From UBA927 sp964361785 (lineage in GTDB: Bacteria > Patescibacteriota > Microgenomatia > UBA10105 > UBA927), in contig CAYIBX010000020.1 in the NCBI GenBank assembly GCA_964361785.1, positions 1 through 20,385 of the forward strand: a stretch of 20,385 bases of DNA. The letters run 5' to 3'. The notes under the pieces are model-generated. The model was not told where the DNA came from. It was given only the letters and a program-made list of their open reading frames with translations, and did not search any database. A program made the translations under genes and the position numbers. This document shows, piece after piece, positions 7,587 through 15,383 of the stretch (positions are counted from its first letter, which is position 1; each line of letters opens with the position of its first letter).

Positions 7587-8066
7587 TTAAAATAACACCC
7601 CTCGCTTGTTTATACGCACTGACTGTGTTTCAGTTGTTTGACTATTTTCTACAACAATCGTGTCTTGACCTATGGTAAAAGATCGTACATCACCACTTAA
7701 TCTACTAAACGATATAGTAGATTGCGGCACGCCTATAAAAGATAGTGACATTGGTGCATCTATGCGCATCTCGATGTTTGTCGTGTTTGACGGATCATAT
7801 ACTAACCCTGAAAACAAAACGTATTTATTCGCTTCAAAATACACGGAAAAATCAACATATTGCCCTTGAATGACCGTATCAGCTTGCATCGCATGCATTT
7901 GTTGATTTTTGATATCACTGATCATTTTTTGGACTACGGTGTCTAGACTCAAGCTTTGATGACTTTGAAATAATGACTGACCTACTATCGCCATGAAAAT
8001 TCCCATCATGACCATAACCACGATGAGTTCTAAGAGGGTAAATCCTGATGTTTTATGTGTGTTCAA
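7587..8066 (-). CDS. FimT/GspH-like minor pseudopilin
   Basis: This 159-aa protein has a leader ending at Gly8, then FTLLE with Glu13 at +5 and a hydrophobic helix at about 9-31. The next part (MISDIKNQQMHAMQADT) resembles the post-helix region of FimT/FimU/GspH pseudopilins, followed by short beta strands. The start codon is TTG (8064-8066), with a weak GGGAG about 11 nt upstream inside the end of pilC. It starts 4 nt after the pilC stop and ends 9 nt before the propeller pseudopilin, and it leads the minor pilin set. A structural or priming role in the pilus is inferred from family and context. Confidence 0.78.
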   Translation of the reverse strand: MNTHKTSGFTLLELIVVMVMMGIFMAIVGQSLFQSHQSLSLDTVVQKMISDIKNQQMHAMQADTVIQGQYVDFSVYFEANKYVLFSGLVYDPSNTTNIEMRIDAPMSLSFIGVPQSTISFSRLSGDVRSFTIGQDTIVVENSQTTETQSVRINKRGVLF

Positions 8067-8070
8067 TCTA

Positions 8071-9120
8071 CTACAAACTCCCTACTTGACCGATAAGTCC
8101 ATAGATTGGTGCAATGATTGCCATCATCATTCCTCCAACCAAAACACCTACTATCACTAATATCAAGGGTTCCAAAAGCGTCACAAAATATTGAAGAGAA
8201 GTAGTAACTTGATACTCAAAATATTCCGTAAGATCTTCCATAGATTTATCCAGCGATCCACTTCGCTCACCAACTTCAATAATTTTTACCATAAGTGATG
8301 GAATTGCTTTTTGACCATGAAGTCCATCCGTCATGCGTTTCCCTGCCCCCACAAAATCTCGCGCCCTAACAATTGCAGCAATAATTTCTGGTTTTATCGC
8401 GACGGTCTCGGTCAACTGAAGCGCTGTGTATAGCGGGATAGCCGACGTCAAAAGTAAATACATGCTTCGACAAAAGCGTGTAAGATCAATTTGCCTAGCC
8501 ATCGCCGAGATATACGGCAATCCAAGAAACAATCGGACAAACAATCGTTTTTGCTTTTTATACAAAAATATAAAAAGTCCAATAACACCCACCGTAACAA
8601 TGATGGTTGGAATCGTATAATGAACCATGATATCCGACATAAATATCATAATTTTCGTCGGTAAGGGAAGCGTCACCCGCAGTTTTAAAAACACGCTGGC
8701 AATTTTTGGTATCACAAATGTCAAAAGAAGAAGCAACACTCCAATAAATACAATGAGTATGATCACCGGATACGTAAGTGCAGATTTAACCTTATCGGTA
8801 AATTCTATATCCTTTTTGACGGTCGCTTTCACATCTTTAAGCACCACATCAATCGTTCCAGATTCTTCAGCTGCTTTTATGATAGTGACCGTGACGCTAT
8901 CGAATATTTGCGGATATTTTAATAATGAACTATACAAAGGTTTCCCTTGATTGATGTCTTCCTGAATACCAGTAAGCAGTATTTTAAGATTCCCTGTCGA
9001 ATCAGAAATAAGCGAATCAATCGCCTCTGACATAGTCAATCCTGCGTTGACCATTGTTGATAAATTACTCAGTAACCCAAGCTTTTCTGTACTCGGAAGT
9101 GTTATGGATAAAGGTTTCAT
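8071..9120 (-). CDS. pilC: PilC/GspF-type inner-membrane platform protein
   Basis: This 349-aa protein has the two repeated T2SSF domains typical of the platform protein that couples the PilB motor to pilin assembly. The first copy covers about residues 10-135 and contains SGTIDVVLKDV. The second covers about 212-335 and contains the parallel SGSLDKSMEDLTEYFE. Transmembrane segments lie at about 117-140, 169-188 and 316-342. It is shorter than the usual 400 aa because the cytoplasmic N-terminal extension is mostly absent. Its ATG overlaps the pilB stop (ATGA), which means coupled translation with the motor gene. Confidence 0.9.
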   Translation of the reverse strand: MKPLSITLPSTEKLGLLSNLSTMVNAGLTMSEAIDSLISDSTGNLKILLTGIQEDINQGKPLYSSLLKYPQIFDSVTVTIIKAAEESGTIDVVLKDVKATVKKDIEFTDKVKSALTYPVIILIVFIGVLLLLLTFVIPKIASVFLKLRVTLPLPTKIMIFMSDIMVHYTIPTIIVTVGVIGLFIFLYKKQKRLFVRLFLGLPYISAMARQIDLTRFCRSMYLLLTSAIPLYTALQLTETVAIKPEIIAAIVRARDFVGAGKRMTDGLHGQKAIPSLMVKIIEVGERSGSLDKSMEDLTEYFEYQVTTSLQYFVTLLEPLILVIVGVLVGGMMMAIIAPIYGLIGQVGSL

Positions 9121-10793
9121 AGTGACTCTACCCTCGTTACCCGCAGTATTTCTTCTATCGAAGTTATTCCTTTTGACACTTTTAATAACCCATCATCAAG
9201 CATAGAGATCATTCCTTCTTGTATTGCTTGCTGTGCTATCACATCTGCGTCCTTGCGCTCTGTAATAAGCTTTCGAATTTCTTTCGATATTTCTAAAATT
9301 TCAAATATGCCAATGCGCCCCGCATATCCTGAATTATGACAATTTTTACACCCCTGTCCCTTATATACATGAATTTCTCGATTATCCCCAACAGGAACAA
9401 AGTGCTTGTTGATAATTGACTCAGGTAAACTTTTTTTCAGCTCATTTTCTATGATCACCGTTGATACTCTACAGTAATCACAAATTTTTCTGACCAACCG
9501 TTGCGCAACGATAAGGCTTACACTTGATGCCACCAAAAATGGCTCTACATTCATGTCCATAAGTCTTGGTAACGTGGTCGCTGCGTCGTTGGTATGAAGG
9601 GTTGATACCACAAGGTGACCCGTAAGTGCTGCGTTTATGGCAATGCCTGCTGTTTCTGCGTCACGAATTTCTCCTACAAAAACGATATTTGGATCTTGCC
9701 GTAATATGGATCGTAAGCCATTGGCAAACGTCAAATTTGTTTTTGTGTTTACCTGTATTTGATTGACGCCTTTCATACGATACTCCACAGGATCTTCAAT
9801 CGTAGTAATATTTTTTTCACGTACGTTTAATAGCTGAAGCATAGCGTATATAGACGTTGTTTTTCCGCTCCCTGTCGGACCCGTTGAAAGTATCATGCCG
9901 TACGCTCGATGCATTGCTGAGGTAATTTTTGCCACCGCGCTTTCATTCATACCCAAATCGGCAAACGAAAATAGTCGGTAATGGGAAACCAATAATCGCA
10001 TCACTACCTTTTCCCCTTCTACCATGGGAATAATGGATATGCGTATATCTACGGGTTGATCGTCATGAATAATGCGCATTTTTCCATCTTGTGGAGACGA
10101 GTGTTCATCAGTACGCAAGTTCGCCATGACTTTTATACGACTTATGATTTGGCTGTGCATGGATTTGGAAAAATGCAGTATATCGTGAAGCATCCCGTCA
10201 ATACGAAACCGAACCAAACTATCAGCTTCTAAAGGCTCTATATGAATATCCGACGCGGTCTCATCTACTGCAGTGTGAAGTAATAAATCTACAATTGCCG
10301 TAACCGGTGCTTCGCCTTCTGTTTTATACTGCTTCATAAGGTCCATGTATACTTCCTGCAAATCACGCTTATGAAGCTGCAACGCATTACGCAAATCTTT
10401 TTCTGTCGCATAATGCACTACTATTTTTTGACCAGTTTTCTTCTCTAGTGCTGCAATCGTGCCTTTGTCAGTCGGATTTTCCATCGCAACTTTTATACCG
10501 TCTACTCCTCTTGAAAATGGGATGAGTTTATGAAACTTAGCGTATTTATCTGGCACTACACGATACACATCCTCAGGTATAGTCAGTGACGACAAATTCA
10601 CAAACGGAACGTTAGCGTATTCTGCATAAATTTTACCCAAATGCTCATCTGTCACAATATTTTTTTGTGTTAACACTTCTGAAAGTGTAATCTGAGTTTT
10701 TTTGGCAAATTCTTCTAACGCAAGAAGCTCAGGCTCAGAAATAAGATGTGTTTGTAAAATGAGAGAATGTAAGGCGGACTCCGGTATATTCAT
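9117..10793 (-). CDS. pilB: Type IV pilus extension ATPase PilB (GspE family)
   Basis: This 558-aa cytoplasmic hexameric ATPase powers pilin polymerisation. An N-terminal MshEN/GspE-N-type domain covers about residues 1-140. The catalytic domain shows Walker A GPTGSGKT at 305-312, the Asp box around 334, the Walker B segment IVFVGEIRD at 370-378 and the His box STLH at 397-400. Two CxxC pairs (438/441 and 482/485) form the zinc site usual in PilB. No retraction ATPase PilT is in the window. It is the first gene of the locus and is followed by pilC with a 4-nt overlap. Its promoter is back to back with that of a small membrane protein gene. No clear Shine-Dalgarno precedes the ATG. Confidence 0.95.
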   Translation of the reverse strand: MNIPESALHSLILQTHLISEPELLALEEFAKKTQITLSEVLTQKNIVTDEHLGKIYAEYANVPFVNLSSLTIPEDVYRVVPDKYAKFHKLIPFSRGVDGIKVAMENPTDKGTIAALEKKTGQKIVVHYATEKDLRNALQLHKRDLQEVYMDLMKQYKTEGEAPVTAIVDLLLHTAVDETASDIHIEPLEADSLVRFRIDGMLHDILHFSKSMHSQIISRIKVMANLRTDEHSSPQDGKMRIIHDDQPVDIRISIIPMVEGEKVVMRLLVSHYRLFSFADLGMNESAVAKITSAMHRAYGMILSTGPTGSGKTTSIYAMLQLLNVREKNITTIEDPVEYRMKGVNQIQVNTKTNLTFANGLRSILRQDPNIVFVGEIRDAETAGIAINAALTGHLVVSTLHTNDAATTLPRLMDMNVEPFLVASSVSLIVAQRLVRKICDYCRVSTVIIENELKKSLPESIINKHFVPVGDNREIHVYKGQGCKNCHNSGYAGRIGIFEILEISKEIRKLITERKDADVIAQQAIQEGMISMLDDGLLKVSKGITSIEEILRVTRVESL

Positions 10794-10830
10794 AAGGCAG
10801 CAAAGCGAATCTTACATATCGCCTACCATC

Positions 10831-10860
10831 ATCATAGAGGAAACAGTCCCGTGCTGACAA
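10831..10860 (-). promoter_or_regulatory. Promoter of the pilus operon (pilB)
   Basis: On the minus strand TTGTCA (10855-10860), an 18-nt spacer and TATGAT (10831-10836) precede pilB by about 37 nt. The -35 is only 9 nt from the -35 of the divergent promoter at 10870-10899. Confidence 0.6.
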
Positions 10861-10869
10861 CACCGGCAG

Positions 10870-10899
10870 TTGACAAACACGTGCATATCAACTTATGCT
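10870..10899 (+). promoter_or_regulatory. Promoter of the 44-aa membrane protein gene
   Basis: TTGACA (10870-10875, perfect), an 18-nt spacer and TATGCT (10894-10899) lie on the plus strand. Transcription would begin near 10906 and give a leader of about 17 nt that contains AAGGAGG at 10913-10919. The -10 sequence matches that of the pilin promoter. Confidence 0.7.
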
Positions 10900-10922
10900 G
10901 GATGGAGTCTATAAGGAGGACC

Positions 10923-11057
10923 ATGAAAAAGAAAACTGCCCATGTGAAAAAGTCTGTGCACCCGAGTGACAGTGTTATTATTCAAGTAGGTGTCGCCGTA
11001 ATCGTCGTAAGTGGATTTGCGCTACTGGCGTACACTATTACTCGATTTTTACCCTAA
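10923..11057 (+). CDS. Small 44-aa single-TM protein, function unknown
   Basis: A 44-residue peptide begins MKKKTAHVKKSV, with six positive residues counting the two His as partly charged, followed by one hydrophobic helix at about 18-40. The frame is open upstream, but the ATG at 10923 is chosen because AAGGAGG lies immediately before it and the promoter would not support a longer leader. The expected topology is N-terminus in the cytoplasm by the positive-inside rule. It is not recognisable as a known family. Its gene diverges from pilB and shares a control region with it, and it converges on rpoD with a 15-nt gap. A link to pilus assembly is only a guess from position. Confidence 0.65.
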   Translation: MKKKTAHVKKSVHPSDSVIIQVGVAVIVVSGFALLAYTITRFLP

Positions 11058-11072
11058 TTTTTTCCACTCATT

Positions 11073-12161
11073 TTATTCAAGATAGTCTTTGAGTTTTTTG
11101 CTTCTTGAAGGGTGACGAAGTTTACGAAGCGCTTTTGCCTCTATCTGTCGTATGCGTTCACGGGTCACTCCAAACTGCGCGCCCACTTCCTCTAAGGTTC
11201 TCGGTCTTCCATCCTCTAATCCAAACCGTAATATAAGCACTCTTTTCTCACGATCAGAAAGTGTAGCCAGTACTTCTTCCATGTGCTCTTTGAGAAGCTG
11301 TCTTGAGGTTTGATCATAAGGTGTGGGTCCGGGATCTGATATGAAATCCCCTAAATGACTATCTTCTTCATCGCCAACAGGAGTTTCTAGACTCGTCGGT
11401 TCTTGTGATACTTTCATGATCTCTCGAACTTTCGTGACGTCTATTTCCATCGCTTTGGCTATTTCCTCTGGCTGTGGTTCACGTCCTAAATCTTGCATCA
11501 GGCGCCTTGAAATACGTGCAAATCGATTAATGGTCTCCACCATGTGGACCGGAATACGGATAGTGCGGGCTTGATCGGCAATTGCACGAGTAATAGCCTG
11601 CCGTATCCACCATGTGGCGTAGGTAGAAAATTTAAAGCCTTTGCGCCAATCGTATTTTTCAACAGCTCTGATGAGTCCTTGATTTCCCTCTTGGATAAGG
11701 TCAAGTAAACTCATGCCGCGACCGATGTATTTTTTGGCAATAGAAACAACCAGTCGCAAATTACTCTCGGTCAATTTCTTTTTGGCTCGCTTATCGCCTT
11801 TTTCATATTTTTTGGCTAAACTCATCTCATCGGCAAACGTCAAAAGTGGAATACGACCAATTTCCTTTAAATACATGCGTACAGGATCAGAAATGCCCTC
11901 GTCTCCTGCACGCACAAGCGCCTCGATCTCTTTTTCAAGATCCGCGATACTTTTTCTGGCTTCTTTTTCAATATCTTGGGATGTGGTTTCAAATACGTCA
12001 ATGCCTGCACGTATCAACTGATCATAGAGGTGATCTAATTCTGCTACTTTTTCTTCAGGCTTTGGGAATACAACGAGGATATCTTCCTGCGTGACAAATC
12101 CATTTTCTTTCCCCTGTTTGACAAGATCAATAGCTGAGGTATTTGTCCGGATTTTAGTCAT
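11073..12161 (-). CDS. rpoD: Primary sigma factor RpoD (sigma-70)
   Basis: This 362-aa sigma factor directs RNA polymerase to promoters of the TTGACA/TATAAT type seen across the window. Region 1.2 is marked by DPVRMYLKEIG (92-102). Region 2 carries NLRLVVSIAKKYIGRGMSLL and the -10-recognising FKFSTYATWWIRQAI. Region 3 follows, and region 4.2 ends the protein with GVTRERIRQIEAKALRKLRH. The N-terminus (about 1-90) is short, retains a 1.1-like segment and lacks the large insertion of proteobacterial RpoD, as is usual outside that group. It follows dnaG in the same direction after 72 nt, the common dnaG-rpoD arrangement. A promoter in the end of dnaG allows separate expression. Confidence 0.96.
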   Translation of the reverse strand: MTKIRTNTSAIDLVKQGKENGFVTQEDILVVFPKPEEKVAELDHLYDQLIRAGIDVFETTSQDIEKEARKSIADLEKEIEALVRAGDEGISDPVRMYLKEIGRIPLLTFADEMSLAKKYEKGDKRAKKKLTESNLRLVVSIAKKYIGRGMSLLDLIQEGNQGLIRAVEKYDWRKGFKFSTYATWWIRQAITRAIADQARTIRIPVHMVETINRFARISRRLMQDLGREPQPEEIAKAMEIDVTKVREIMKVSQEPTSLETPVGDEEDSHLGDFISDPGPTPYDQTSRQLLKEHMEEVLATLSDREKRVLILRFGLEDGRPRTLEEVGAQFGVTRERIRQIEAKALRKLRHPSRSKKLKDYLE

Positions 12162-12221
12162 ACGCTTTTCCGAGAGCAGCTGTCCTGATTGTGTCGGAAC
12201 ATGCGGCTTCGCTTGAGGCTT

Positions 12222-12250
12222 AGTATACCTTATCTACCGTTCTTTTTCTA
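12222..12250 (-). promoter_or_regulatory. Internal promoter for rpoD
   Basis: On the minus strand TAGAAA (12245-12250, 4 of 6 consensus), a 17-nt spacer and TATACT (12222-12227) lie across the 3' end of dnaG. The leader before the rpoD ATG would be about 54 nt. Confidence 0.45.
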
Positions 12251-14015
12251 GAGCCGCTCTTTCTATCGTAAGCGCTTTGAGCGTATCCTCTAGTATTTGT
12301 ATCTTTGATGCAGAGACGTTTTCATCTTGCATTGTGGACACGAGCTGTTTCATTTTTTCTCGTACATGCAGTCTTCGAAGCTCTATAAGCGTTTTCTTCC
12401 ACTCGCGATCAAGCTTATTTGTTTCCATAAGGATTTCTGATAAATCCCACAAAAAAGCCTCATCAAACACGGGAAGTAATTCCTTAGGAACCTCGAGAGC
12501 AAACGTTTTTGGATCATACAGCGAATGGGTCAAACACCAACCATGAAGAACCGCCAGTATCTTTTGGACAGCCGGAAAAATAAATTCGTCTATGGAAATA
12601 ACATCGGTAAGAAGAGGCAACTGCACAATGGGATCTCCCTGAACTAATAATGCCAACAAATATAGCTCTATCCTTTCGCGACGTGAAAACGTTTCTTGTC
12701 CGGGAAGATCAGACTTTTCCTCTGCGGGTAAAACACGACCAGTTTTTAGAACTCGACGGACACTCTCTTGTACCATTTCTTCTGGCACATCAAGCTTTTT
12801 TGCAAGCGCTCTTACATAGTGTCCTGCTACGACTGGATTTTCTATTTTGGCAATAATCGGCACGAGTTCTTCGGTGATTTTCTTTTTCCCAAACGAAACA
12901 GTCGGATCAAACCGACTACACGCTGAATTGATAAAATAATCATACACAGGAATAGCGTGCTTTATCGCTTTTTTAAAAGCTACAACATCCTCCCGTACTG
13001 CATCGTCTGGATCTTTGCCAGACGGCATAGTCACTACGCGCATATCAAATCCGCTCTTGTCTGCTATTTCTATGCCTCTACGTGCTGCCGCATCTCCCGC
13101 AAGATCACTATCCAGTGCAAAAATTAACCGTTCAGCGAATCGGCGCAATAATCGCGCATGTTCTTCTGTGACCGCTGAACCTTTAATAGCCACGACATTT
13201 GAAACCCCTGCTTGAAACGAAGAAATTACATCCAATTCACCTTCCATGATGACGGCTTCCTGTAATTTTTGTATCGCGTCTTTCGTCACATCCAACCCAA
13301 AGAGCACTTTGCTTTTCACATAGACAGGAGTTTCCGATGTATTTATATATTTCGCCTCTTTGGCTTTTTGATCTAAAAGCCGACCCGAAAATCCCACAAC
13401 CTGTCCTCGGTGATCCCGTAGTGTAAACATGAGTCTCCCGCGAAATCGATCGTATACTCCTCGATTTCCACGAATTATGAGTCCTGCCGTCTCTAATAAT
13501 TTTTCGTCATATCCTTTTTTCTTTAAATACGTCGTCAGGCCGTCCCAAATATTGGGACTATACCCTATGCCAAACGTCACCAGTGACTTGTCAGAAATGC
13601 CCCGTATTTTCACATATTCACGCGCGTTTTTACCCACCTTATGCTTGGTCAAAAGATAATGATAATACTCGCTGGCTAAATGGTTTACCTCGTATATACG
13701 TTCTTTTATTTTATTTTCATCAGTCTGTGGCACTCTACGCGTAAGGGTAAAATTTGCTCTGTGAGCCAACACTTCCAAGCTTTCCGCAAAATCTAGGTGC
13801 TCATAAAACATGACAAAGTCAAAGACAGAGCCGCCCTTCCCACACCCAAAACAATGAAACGTCTGCCGATCAGGCGATACGATAAAGGAAGGAGACTTCT
13901 CAGTATGAAACGGGCAGAGACCTTTAAGATTTCGTCCAGTTTTTTTTAAGCTTACGCGTTCCCCAACAACCTCTACGATATCTACACGCGTTTTGACTTC
14001 ATCTATATCAGACAT
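12234..14015 (-). CDS. dnaG: DNA primase DnaG
   Basis: This 593-aa primase makes RNA primers for replication forks. The CHC2 zinc finger is intact, with Cys34, His37, Cys55 and Cys58. The catalytic Toprim domain has the acidic motif EGELDV (about 258-263, in place of the commoner EGYMDV) and DSDLAGDAA (about 302-310). The C-terminal part is a helical region expected to bind the replicative helicase. The frame is open 15 codons further upstream, but MSDIDEVKTRVDIVEVV is the normal primase N-terminus and an extended -10 promoter lies within the extension, so the ATG at 14015 is used. rpoD follows, and the unknown one-TM gene precedes by 28 nt. Confidence 0.95.
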   Translation of the reverse strand: MSDIDEVKTRVDIVEVVGERVSLKKTGRNLKGLCPFHTEKSPSFIVSPDRQTFHCFGCGKGGSVFDFVMFYEHLDFAESLEVLAHRANFTLTRRVPQTDENKIKERIYEVNHLASEYYHYLLTKHKVGKNAREYVKIRGISDKSLVTFGIGYSPNIWDGLTTYLKKKGYDEKLLETAGLIIRGNRGVYDRFRGRLMFTLRDHRGQVVGFSGRLLDQKAKEAKYINTSETPVYVKSKVLFGLDVTKDAIQKLQEAVIMEGELDVISSFQAGVSNVVAIKGSAVTEEHARLLRRFAERLIFALDSDLAGDAAARRGIEIADKSGFDMRVVTMPSGKDPDDAVREDVVAFKKAIKHAIPVYDYFINSACSRFDPTVSFGKKKITEELVPIIAKIENPVVAGHYVRALAKKLDVPEEMVQESVRRVLKTGRVLPAEEKSDLPGQETFSRRERIELYLLALLVQGDPIVQLPLLTDVISIDEFIFPAVQKILAVLHGWCLTHSLYDPKTFALEVPKELLPVFDEAFLWDLSEILMETNKLDREWKKTLIELRRLHVREKMKQLVSTMQDENVSASKIQILEDTLKALTIERAALEKER

Positions 14016-14022
14016 GACCCCA

Positions 14023-14031
14023 AGAATACCA
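14023..14031 (-). promoter_or_regulatory. Extended -10 promoter of dnaG
   Basis: The minus strand reads TGGTATTCT, followed by 7 nt and the dnaG ATG. No good -35 is present. As for msrA, the predicted transcription start coincides with the start codon, which suggests a leaderless mRNA. Confidence 0.45.
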
Positions 14032-14043
14032 CGAATTACAAAT

Positions 14044-14622
14044 TTATTCTTCTGGTGCAAGCGTCACCATGATACTTGTCTCTTTCTTCTCTTCATCAGA
14101 CGTGATAGTCACCGTGCCGACTAATCCACTTTTAGCAACCTTTAATGTGGTAAGGGCTCCAAAAGACATCGTCTCATCGGTACTCCATCCAGCGCTCTTT
14201 AACTTCTCTTCATAAAATGCGACCACCGCGTCCTGTGAATCTTTGGTCGTAAAGATGAGCCAAAACCCTTTTTTTCCTTCCTGCGTGCCTGATGCATTTC
14301 CGGCAAGTGTTGCGTTTGTATAGAGAGGAAAGTCTTTCGGAAAATCGGCAGGAACCTTTCCCTGCCCAATACTGACCTCAGCGCCAGTCTTTTTGTCTTT
14401 GTACACAAATCCTTCGCCGCCCTTTTCCATATCAATGGATACACCCGTCTTTTGCTCAATGCCCTTTTTGACCATATTTGCGCCAAACCGAGAGAACAAA
14501 AATTTTCCAGTAGCAGCTAACCCTATACCCACAAGAGCCAAGAGTATAAAACAGCCGATGCCAAACTTAGCGATCGTTGGCAGACCCTTATTCTCTTTTT
14601 TTGTTTCAGTTTTTTTATCCAT
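14044..14622 (-). CDS. Unknown membrane-anchored protein, one TM helix
   Basis: This 192-aa protein has a charged N-terminal tail (MDKKTETKKENKG), one hydrophobic helix at about 17-39, and an extracytoplasmic domain of about 150 residues. That domain contains ADFPKDFPLYTNA near 91-103 and an alternating beta/alpha pattern. I do not recognise a named family, but short anchored proteins with a PxDFPxDxPxY motif recur as hypothetical proteins in several bacterial groups. The ATG is preceded by AAGGAGG three nucleotides upstream, so it is well translated. A weak promoter (TTGTAT, 16 nt, TATTAT) ends near 14638. It lies just upstream of dnaG with a 28-nt gap. Confidence 0.75.
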   Translation of the reverse strand: MDKKTETKKENKGLPTIAKFGIGCFILLALVGIGLAATGKFLFSRFGANMVKKGIEQKTGVSIDMEKGGEGFVYKDKKTGAEVSIGQGKVPADFPKDFPLYTNATLAGNASGTQEGKKGFWLIFTTKDSQDAVVAFYEEKLKSAGWSTDETMSFGALTTLKVAKSGLVGTVTITSDEEKKETSIMVTLAPEE

Positions 14623-14699
14623 ACGCCTCCTTAACTAATAATAAGTACTATCTATGGTTATACAACAACCGAAGACCCAAAGAAAGCACTCATCACGAA

Positions 14700-15365
14700 T
14701 CATTTCCTCAACTTCTTAAAATCATCCATATACTTGCCGCCCCTCCCGCCAAATACTAACCACCCACGCACCCAATTAGGAGCTAGTGCCACAGTCGCAT
14801 CGGTTATGAAATGAAATAATACAGCCAAATATATATCTCCAGAAAATATTCGAAGCCACGCAAATATGGGCCCGTATGCTAAAAAGGTATAGAAAAATTG
14901 GATAATAATTCCCTTTTTTCCGCTCCAATAATAATTCTTAAGATGCCACATGCCAAACAAAAATGATGTAACGCCTACTGTGATCCATTGGTTGTGCCAA
15001 ATAGCCTGTACGATTCCAAATAATATACTTCTATATAATATTTCTTCCATAAAGGAGGCATACACACCCATAAGATAAAAATGAAGAACTTTTCTCTTTA
15101 TCGCAGGATTCAAACCGAGCACTGCTAAAACAATGGTCAACAACAATGCGACCAACGAAGACCAGTGTTGAGGGACTAACCCAAGCTCTATATTCTCCAT
15201 CACCAAAAGTGGAAAAAAAGAAAGTGTGAATATCCACTTGAAAAAATAAAAGAGATGCCACCCATAGCGCCAGTTATCTTTATATATCCACTTCAAACAA
15301 TAAAATAATGTAATTGGAGGAACTGATGCGTATAGAAGTAATAATAGTAATAACATGTATATCAT
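14700..15365 (-). CDS. CPBP family intramembrane metalloprotease
   Basis: This is a 221-aa integral membrane protein with about six to seven hydrophobic segments. It carries the three CPBP (Abi/Rce1-like) motifs: EEILYR at 106-111, with the glutamate pair and arginine, FGMWH at 136-140, and HFITD at 184-188. These residues form the intramembrane zinc protease site in the family. Members act in prenyl-protein processing, bacteriocin immunity or unknown proteolysis, and the substrate here cannot be told. The start is uncertain: a TTG at 15377 and an ATG at 15368 are in frame, but GGAAGG at 15370-15375 best serves the ATG at 15365. It follows the flavoprotein gene after 18 nt and is probably in the same operon. 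Confidence 0.8.
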   Translation of the reverse strand: MIYMLLLLLLLYASVPPITLFYCLKWIYKDNWRYGWHLFYFFKWIFTLSFFPLLVMENIELGLVPQHWSSLVALLLTIVLAVLGLNPAIKRKVLHFYLMGVYASFMEEILYRSILFGIVQAIWHNQWITVGVTSFLFGMWHLKNYYWSGKKGIIIQFFYTFLAYGPIFAWLRIFSGDIYLAVLFHFITDATVALAPNWVRGWLVFGGRGGKYMDDFKKLRK

Positions 15366-15383
15366 CATCCCTTCCAAAAAACA

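Noticed and set aside
14016..14060. A 15-codon extension of DnaG
   Set aside because: It would overlap the preceding gene and the extended -10 element, and MSDIDEV is the usual primase start.
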